A DNA stretch of 64,000 nt, from the NCBI GenBank assembly GCA_902570265.1, contig CACFXF010000004.1:46982-110981 (forward strand), read 5' to 3'. Shown here one piece after another: positions 58,004 to 64,000 of this stretch; position 1 is the stretch's first letter; every line of letters starts with the position of its first letter. The stretch comes from an uncultured Alphaproteobacteria bacterium (GTDB lineage Bacteria; Pseudomonadota; Alphaproteobacteria; Rhodobacterales; Rhodobacteraceae). The notes below the pieces were generated by a model. It saw nothing but the letters and a program-made list of their open reading frames with translations, was not told the DNA's origin and ran no database searches. Both the position numbers and the translations under genes were made by a program.

Positions 58004-58744
58004 ATGAGATTAAGTGATAAAATAGCCATTGTATCAGGGGGAGGATCTGGTTTTGGATCAGGTATTGTAAGAAAATTTGCTAAAGAGGGTGCTAAAGTAA
58101 TTGTTGCAGATATACAAATAGAAAATGCAAAGAAAGTAGCACATGCAGCTGGAGGTGTTGCTGTTGAAGTAGATGTATCTAATTCACTGAGTTTTAAAAA
58201 TTTAGTAAGTACCACTTTGGAAAAATTTGGTAAAATTGATATAATGGTCAACAATGCAGGTATTACTCATACCCCAAAAAAAATGGAAGATATCAGTGAA
58301 GAAGAATTTGATAGAATATTTTCAGTAAACTCAAAGTCAGTTTTTTTATGTGCCAAGTATCTTGTTCCATTAATGACTTCTAATGGGGGTGGAAATATTC
58401 TAAACATAGCTTCAACTGCCGGTATTTCACCACGTCCTAACCTAAGTTGGTATAACGCCACTAAAGGCTGGATGATAAGTGCAACTAAATCAATGGCTAT
58501 AGAGTTAGCTCCAAAAAAAATAAGAGTAAATGCTTTGGCCCCTGTAGCAGGTGAAACCCCGTTATTAAAAAGCTTTATGGGTGGTGATACGCCTGAAAAA
58601 AGAGAGAAATTTTTATCGACAATTCCAATTGGTAGGTTCTCAACTCCAGATGATATGGGTAATGCAGCATGCTTTTTATGTTCAGAGGAAGCATCTATGA
58701 TTACTGGGGTCATTTTGGAAGTAGATGGAGGACGCTGTATTTAA
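58004..58744 (+). CDS. short-chain dehydrogenase/reductase
   Basis: AIVSGGGSGFGSGI; NNAG; SWYNATKGWM (YxxxK); TGVILEVDGG. Confidence 0.93.
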   Translation: MRLSDKIAIVSGGGSGFGSGIVRKFAKEGAKVIVADIQIENAKKVAHAAGGVAVEVDVSNSLSFKNLVSTTLEKFGKIDIMVNNAGITHTPKKMEDISEEEFDRIFSVNSKSVFLCAKYLVPLMTSNGGGNILNIASTAGISPRPNLSWYNATKGWMISATKSMAIELAPKKIRVNALAPVAGETPLLKSFMGGDTPEKREKFLSTIPIGRFSTPDDMGNAACFLCSEEASMITGVILEVDGGRCI

Positions 58745-59760
58745 TGAATTTTTTTAAACCTGGATCAAAAAACTTAATAACGGATGTCAAAAATCTTTTC
58801 ATAGGAAATTCTGAAAATGAATTGATCAATACTGGTTCTACAATTTTATCTTGTAGTGATAGATTTACTGCAAGTTACAGGGTTTTAGGTGGAGCTCCAG
58901 GAACAAGAGAAACTGATTTACTGGAACCAGATAAGTTAGTAGAAAAAATTGATGCTTTGGTTTTATCTGGCGGCTCTGCTTTTGGGTTAGAGGCTGCATC
59001 TGAAACTGTGAATCTTCTCCGGAAAGATAATAAAGGCTATGTAGTAGGTAATAATAAAATACCAATTGTTCCAGGTGCAATAATTTTTGATCTGATGAAT
59101 GGAGGAGAAAAAACTTGGGAAAAAAATCCTTATACTGATTTAGCTATCCAAGCATATAATGATTTGAGTTCCAGTTTTAAATTAGGCTCCTATGGTGCTG
59201 GGAAGGGTGCTACTGCAGGCAGTATAAAAGGTGGTTTAGGATCGGCTTCTCTTGTGATAGACAATAAATATACTGTTGGAGCATTGATAGTCGTTAACTC
59301 ATTTGGAAGTGTCGTTGTGAATGATACACCACATTTTTGGGCTGCTCCTTTTGAACATGAAAATGAGTTTGGAGGATTTGGAAGTTCAAATAAATTTGAA
59401 CCTTTTAAAGAAGTAGAGAGAGCTTCACCAGATGATTTTAAGAAAAATACAGTCATCGGAGTTGTTGCCACGGATGCCAAATTGTCTAAAGCTCAATGCA
59501 AAGCATTAGCTACTGTTGCACATGACGGTATTACAAGAGCAGTTTTCCCATCACATACAACCTTTGACGGTGATTTGATTTTTTCTGTTTCAACTGGAGA
59601 AAAAGAATTAGAAGAGAATTTTAATGATCTACTTTATATCAACCAAGCTGCAGCTCTATGTGTATCAAGATCTATTGCACGTGGTGTATATCATGCTTCA
59701 AATTCTCCTATTGATACATTTCCTTCTTATAAAAATAAATTCAAAATAAAGGATTTATAA
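58744..59760 (+). CDS. P1-family (S58; DmpA/NylC-like) N-terminal-nucleophile hydrolase
   Basis: SGGSAFGLEAA; GAGKGATAGSIKGGLGSASL; NTVIGVVATDAKLSKAQC; AHDGITRAVFPSHTTFDGDLIFSVSTG. Start reset to ATG 58744, overlapping the SDR stop (TAATG), not the track's 58669. Confidence 0.88.
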   Translation: MNFFKPGSKNLITDVKNLFIGNSENELINTGSTILSCSDRFTASYRVLGGAPGTRETDLLEPDKLVEKIDALVLSGGSAFGLEAASETVNLLRKDNKGYVVGNNKIPIVPGAIIFDLMNGGEKTWEKNPYTDLAIQAYNDLSSSFKLGSYGAGKGATAGSIKGGLGSASLVIDNKYTVGALIVVNSFGSVVVNDTPHFWAAPFEHENEFGGFGSSNKFEPFKEVERASPDDFKKNTVIGVVATDAKLSKAQCKALATVAHDGITRAVFPSHTTFDGDLIFSVSTGEKELEENFNDLLYINQAAALCVSRSIARGVYHASNSPIDTFPSYKNKFKIKDL

Positions 59761-59761
59761 T

Positions 59762-60988
59762 TTGTTCAAAAATTTTTCACAGGACTCTCATTACTCCTGG
59801 TTTAGACTTTTAATAACATTCCTTATCGGAACATCTTTAAATATAGGTATGTGGGCTATTGTAATTGTTCTCCCTGATATTCAAAAAGAATTTAACTTTA
59901 ATCGTGGTGAGGTTTCAGTGTTATTTTCATTTACTATGGTGGGGTTTGCATTAGGAAATTTTATTTTAGGTAAATTGGTTGATAATTATGGTATAATACT
60001 CACACTACTTTTTGCTTCTTTTACAGTAGTTTTAGGTTTTTTAATTTCAGCTTTTAGTTACTCATTAATTTTACTTAGTTTTTGTCATGTTATGATTGGT
60101 TTTGGGACAGCAGCTGGTTTTGGACCACTTATGTCAGATATATCCTTCTGGTTTTCTAAAAGACGCGGAATAGCTGTATCAGTAGCAGCCTCTGGAAATT
60201 ATTTTTCAGGTATTATTTGGCCAACTTTAATTTCTGCAGTTTTTATTAATTCGTTTGATTGGAGATTTTTATATGTTTTATTTGGAATAATAGCCGTAAT
60301 TTTAACTATTCCACTTTCTTTTTTATTAAGAAAAAAAATTGATAAAAGCATCTTAGATAAAGAAACTACTGAGGCCAACCAAAAACTGACGGAGAAATTT
60401 ATTTCTCCTCGGTTACTATTAATTATTTTGATTTTGGCAAGCATTGCTTGTTGTGTTGCCATGTCAATGCCACAAATACATATAGTTGCTTTATGTGTAG
60501 ACCTTGGTTTTAGCCCTATCGTTGGAACTAATATGCTTTCTTTAATGTTAGCAGGTGGAGTCATTTCAAGAATAATTTCAGGGGTAGCCGTTGACTATTT
60601 TGGTGGTTTCAAGGTTTTATTAGCTGGATCCAGTTTGCAATGCCTGGCTTTATTTTTATATCTACCTTTCGATGGTCTAACATCTTTATATTTAGTGAGT
60701 CTTATTTTTGGGTTAGCACAAGGTGGTATTGTACCTAGCTATGCTGTAATATTAAGAGAGTATTTGCCTCCTCAAAATATTGCTTCAAAGATTGGAATAG
60801 TACTTATGGCAACTATTTTTGGAATGGCATTCGGTGGTTGGGTCTCAGGGTTTATTTTTGATTTAACTGGTTCTTATAGTTTAGCTTTTTTAAATGGTAT
60901 TATTTGGAATTTTATTAATATTCTTTTAATAATTTATTTAATGTTTAAAGGAAAAAGTAATAAAACTTTGGTTGCAATACAAAATTAA
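59762..60988 (+). CDS. MFS transporter
   Basis: 408 aa, 12-TM-like pattern; GMWAIVIVLPDIQKEFNFNRGEVSVLFSF. TTG start. Confidence 0.88.
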   Translation: MFKNFSQDSHYSWFRLLITFLIGTSLNIGMWAIVIVLPDIQKEFNFNRGEVSVLFSFTMVGFALGNFILGKLVDNYGIILTLLFASFTVVLGFLISAFSYSLILLSFCHVMIGFGTAAGFGPLMSDISFWFSKRRGIAVSVAASGNYFSGIIWPTLISAVFINSFDWRFLYVLFGIIAVILTIPLSFLLRKKIDKSILDKETTEANQKLTEKFISPRLLLIILILASIACCVAMSMPQIHIVALCVDLGFSPIVGTNMLSLMLAGGVISRIISGVAVDYFGGFKVLLAGSSLQCLALFLYLPFDGLTSLYLVSLIFGLAQGGIVPSYAVILREYLPPQNIASKIGIVLMATIFGMAFGGWVSGFIFDLTGSYSLAFLNGIIWNFINILLIIYLMFKGKSNKTLVAIQN

Positions 60989-61986
60989 CAATATCTTTCA
61001 GGTCCAATCCATTGAATGTCTGAATATCTATCACCATGTGCCCATCCGACAGGAAGAGTTTTTTCAATTTCATCTATATCAGTTTGATTTAAGTTCTTTT
61101 CAGTACCTTTTATCATTTCTTTTAAATGAATAGTAGATCTAGTTCCAGGAATAGGGATGATATGCTCATCTTTTGCAATTAACCAAGCAATTGCTAATCC
61201 AGCAGTGCTAAGTCCGTAGTCTTTAGCTAGCTTTTTAAAGCCTTTCACTGCTTTAATATTTTCACTAAGATTTGGTTCCAGAAATCTAGGATTAACTTTT
61301 AAAAAAGGACTTTCTTTAACTCGTTCAGGGGTGGGTGGTTTATCTGTTAATAATCCTCTACCAACTGGGGAAAAAGCTATAAATGCTGTTTCCAATTTTT
61401 TAGTTTTTTGTAAAAGGCCAAGTTCTGGAAATCTCGTAGATAAAGAGTACTCAGATTGTACTGCTCCCACATGATGAATATTATTTGCTTTTTCTAGTGA
61501 AACTGGTGAAATTTCAGAAAAACCGAACTGATTAATTTTACCTTCTTTTTTAAATTCAAGTAATGTTTCTACAACGTCCTCTATTGGAGTTTTTCCATCT
61601 CTTCTATGGATATAATATAGGCCTATATTTTCTACTCCAAGTCTTTGTAGAGATTTATCAAGTTCTGAAGTGAGATAGTCTTTTGTATTATCAAATTCTG
61701 GTGGACCACCAGGTTTTGTTTTTATACCTCCTTTTGTAGCAATATGAAAAAAATTACGATCCTTTTTTCCAATTGAAGAAAGAAATTTACCAATTCTAGT
61801 TTCAGAAATCCCCATACCATACATATTAGCGGTATCGATATGATTCACGCCAAAATCCATAGCAGTTTTAAGTATTTCGAATGACTGGTTGGTATCTGTT
61901 TGACCATAAAAGTCACTAAATGACATTGCTCCAATACCTAGAGCAGAAATTCTTGGCCAATTCTTTCCTGGGCTACGAGTTAACAT
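60985..61986 (-). CDS. aldo/keto reductase
   Basis: GIGAMSFSDFYGQ; GVNHIDTANMYGMGISETRIG; GLYYIHRRDGKTPIEDVVE; IIPIPGTRSTIHLKE. Confidence 0.93.
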   Translation of the reverse strand: MLTRSPGKNWPRISALGIGAMSFSDFYGQTDTNQSFEILKTAMDFGVNHIDTANMYGMGISETRIGKFLSSIGKKDRNFFHIATKGGIKTKPGGPPEFDNTKDYLTSELDKSLQRLGVENIGLYYIHRRDGKTPIEDVVETLLEFKKEGKINQFGFSEISPVSLEKANNIHHVGAVQSEYSLSTRFPELGLLQKTKKLETAFIAFSPVGRGLLTDKPPTPERVKESPFLKVNPRFLEPNLSENIKAVKGFKKLAKDYGLSTAGLAIAWLIAKDEHIIPIPGTRSTIHLKEMIKGTEKNLNQTDIDEIEKTLPVGWAHGDRYSDIQWIGPERYC

Positions 61987-62077
61987 ATTTTACCTTTAAA
62001 AAAAAATTAAAAACTATATCTCTTCTGTATAACAAATTTTTTTTTCTTATAACAAGATAAATTTAAAGGAGTTTAAC

Positions 62078-62533
62078 ATGCATTGGCAAATCTATCTATC
62101 TGGTGAAATTCATACAAGTTGGCGAGAAGAAATCATTGCTGCAGCTGAAAAGGAAAACTTACCAATAAAGTTTTTTGCCCCGGTGACTGATCATGCCGCT
62201 TCAGATGATTGTGGAGTAAAAATTCTAGGTAATGAAGAGACTAAGTATTGGCATGATAATAAAGGGGCTAAAATAAATGCTATTAGAACTAGAAAAGGGA
62301 TAGAAGAATCTGATATCGTAGTTGTAAAATTTGGAGAGAAGTATAAGCAGTGGAATGCTGCTTTCGATGCTGGTTATGCTGCTGCGCTAGGAAAATCATT
62401 GATAATAATGCATCAAGATGATTACCAACATGCTCTTAAAGAAGTTGATGCATCTGCTTTGGCAACTGTAAAAAACAACAGAGAATTATTAGATATTTTC
62501 AGATATGTAATTACAGGTAAATTAGTAGAATAA
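62078..62533 (+). CDS. YtoQ family protein
   Basis: MHWQIYLSGEIHTSWREEI...FFAPVTDHAASDDCG...KGIEESDIVVVKFGEKYKQWNAAFDAGYAAALGKSLI. Confidence 0.85.
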   Translation: MHWQIYLSGEIHTSWREEIIAAAEKENLPIKFFAPVTDHAASDDCGVKILGNEETKYWHDNKGAKINAIRTRKGIEESDIVVVKFGEKYKQWNAAFDAGYAAALGKSLIIMHQDDYQHALKEVDASALATVKNNRELLDIFRYVITGKLVE

Positions 62534-62577
62534 AATTATTATTGAATATCTAGATAGAATCAGATTAGTGTTAATAT

Positions 62578-62955
62578 ATGCTAAGGATTTTATTTACATT
62601 TTCCATTTTTGTTTTTTTTTCTTCCTGTAACACTATACCTACGAGCACTTCTGTTTATGGAACTACTCCAAATGAGACTACACCACTTAGAGGATTTACT
62701 AAAGTTTCAGTACATCCTGACAAGCTATTAAAAATAAATACAAATTGTGATTTAGCTATGCGTATACAAATCGTACAATCAAAAAATTATGCTGAAACAA
62801 TTATGGAACTAAAAAATCGTGCACTAATAATAGGTGGTAACGCTATATCACTTTCAACAATGAAGGAATATAATAGTTCTACATATTTAATTGGGAAAAT
62901 TTATCTATGTAGTAAAAAACCCTTCCATCTTCATCCACATCCAATAGGTATATAA
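62578..62955 (+). CDS. small lipoprotein, function unknown
   Basis: Lipobox-like FFSSC after hydrophobic leader; 125 aa. Confidence 0.65.
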   Translation: MLRILFTFSIFVFFSSCNTIPTSTSVYGTTPNETTPLRGFTKVSVHPDKLLKINTNCDLAMRIQIVQSKNYAETIMELKNRALIIGGNAISLSTMKEYNSSTYLIGKIYLCSKKPFHLHPHPIGI

Positions 62956-62967
62956 ATAACCAAAAAA

Positions 62968-64000
62968 CTAATCGTTAATTTTTAAAGCGTTTACAAATGC
63001 TTCTTGTGGAATCTCAACCTTCCCAAATTGGCGCATTCTTTTTTTTCCAGCTTTTTGTTTTTCAAGTAGTTTTCTCTTTCTAGTAATATCTCCACCGTAA
63101 CATTTTGCTGTTACATCTTTTCTTAAAGCTGATATTGTTTCTCGTGCAATTATACGACCGCCTAAAGAAGCTTGAATTGGTATTTTAAATAAATGCTGGG
63201 GTATTAAATCTTTTAATTTTTCACACATGCTTCTGCCCCTCATTTCAGCTCTATCTCTGTGAACAATAATTGAAAGTGCATCAACAGGTTCATCATTAAC
63301 TAGAATTTGCATTTTTACGAGATTGTCCTCAACATACTTTGTAATTTCATAGTCAAAACTTGCGTATCCTTTAGTCACAGATTTCAAACGATCATAAAAA
63401 TCAAAAACTACTTCATTTAGAGGTAAATCATATACGGCCATAGCTCTTGAACCTACATATGTTAAATCTAATTGTATCCCTCGACGATCCTGACATAATT
63501 TCAATACTTCCCCTAGGTAATTGTCAGGTACTAGAATAGTTGCCTTAATTCTTGGTTCTTCAATATGTTGAATCTTTACTGCATCAGGTAAATCGGCGGG
63601 GTTATGAATTTCCAATTTTTCATTATCTGTTTTTAAAACATGATAAATAACGGATGGAGCAGTTGTAATAAGATTAATGCTATACTCTCTTTCTATTCTA
63701 TCACGAACTACTTCCAGATGAAGTAATCCTAAAAATCCACATCTAAAACCAAAACCTAATGCAGCCGAACTTTCCATTTCATAGCTAAATGAAGAGTCAT
63801 TTAGAGCTAATTTATCAATTGCTTCTCTTAGTGCTTCAAATTCAGAACTATCTACAGGAAATAGACCACAAAATACTACAGGCTGTGCAGGTTTATATCC
63901 TTCTAGGGGTTCTGTGCAACTTTTATTTTGATGAGTTATTGTATCACCAACACGCGTATCCCTGACTAGTTTAATTGATGCCGTAAATACGCCTATCTCA
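62968..64000 (-). CDS. lepA: elongation factor 4 (LepA), N-terminus beyond window
   Basis: [43 protein letters not shown]-term [45 protein letters not shown]. Frame stays open upstream of 63777 to the window edge. Confidence 0.96.
   Translation of the reverse strand, partial: EIGVFTASIKLVRDTRVGDTITHQNKSCTEPLEGYKPAQPVVFCGLFPVDSSEFEALREAIDKLALNDSSFSYEMESSAALGFGFRCGFLGLLHLEVVRDRIEREYSINLITTAPSVIYHVLKTDNEKLEIHNPADLPDAVKIQHIEEPRIKATILVPDNYLGEVLKLCQDRRGIQLDLTYVGSRAMAVYDLPLNEVVFDFYDRLKSVTKGYASFDYEITKYVEDNLVKMQILVNDEPVDALSIIVHRDRAEMRGRSMCEKLKDLIPQHLFKIPIQASLGGRIIARETISALRKDVTAKCYGGDITRKRKLLEKQKAGKKRMRQFGKVEIPQEAFVNALKIND

Noticed and set aside
1-64000. CRISPR arrays, toxin-antitoxin pairs, prophage or transposase genes
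   Set aside because: Looked for; the only regular repeats are intragenic protein repeats (znuA, Sel1, TPR and the 318-bp modules), and no Cas, phage or transposase protein was recognised among the ORFs.

Overview
AT-rich bacterial chromosome window, probably a marine alphaproteobacterium judging by gene content; taxonomy is inferred, not proven. It is densely coded and mostly metabolic or transport. Main blocks: (1) 1-8.5 kb: TauD-type dioxygenase, di-heme cytochrome c, an apparently frameshifted SNase-like nuclease, a DMGDH/sarcosine-dehydrogenase-like protein, two DMT-type transporters, an aminotransferase and a methyltransferase. (2) 8.6-14.7 kb: a compact zinc-acquisition regulon, zur-znuC-znuB-COG0523 GTPase-HisI/NTF2 fusion, divergent from znuA-DUF1826-small protein. 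The two arms share a 19-bp perfect palindrome that looks like a Zur operator. ZnuA carries an exact 60-bp tandem repeat coding a His/Asp metal-binding linker. (3) 14.8-38.7 kb: TRAP transporter, MauG-like peroxidase, then a carbohydrate island (LacD-like aldolase, FucI-like isomerase, hydroxyacid dehydrogenase, threonine-synthase-like PLP enzyme, GH2, sugar ABC transporter, MelA-like GH4, GDPD), followed by an acyl-CoA ligase, carboxyltransferase and biotin carrier. (4) 38.9-47.9 kb: repeat-protein region with a 1684-aa secreted protein (an uncharacterised ~80-aa module repeated 5 times, ankyrin repeats, about 21 Sel1 repeats), a second secreted triplicated-repeat protein ending in a peptidoglycan-binding domain, and a TPR/prolyl-4-hydroxylase-like pair. 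(5) 48.0-49.4 kb: a conspicuously GC-rich 2OG-oxygenase gene beside tRNA-Arg(ACG), likely horizontally acquired. (6) 49.7-61 kb: PCuAC, then an M20 peptidase/oligopeptide ABC/ALDH/SDR/P1 (NylC/DmpA) hydrolase/MFS catabolic operon. (7) AKR, YtoQ, a small lipoprotein and the C-terminal part of lepA. No CRISPR array, rRNA, prophage or transposase was recognised. The most interesting candidates are the repeat-protein pair, the zinc regulon with its HisI-NTF2 fusion, and the kinase-less isomerase/aldolase sugar island.
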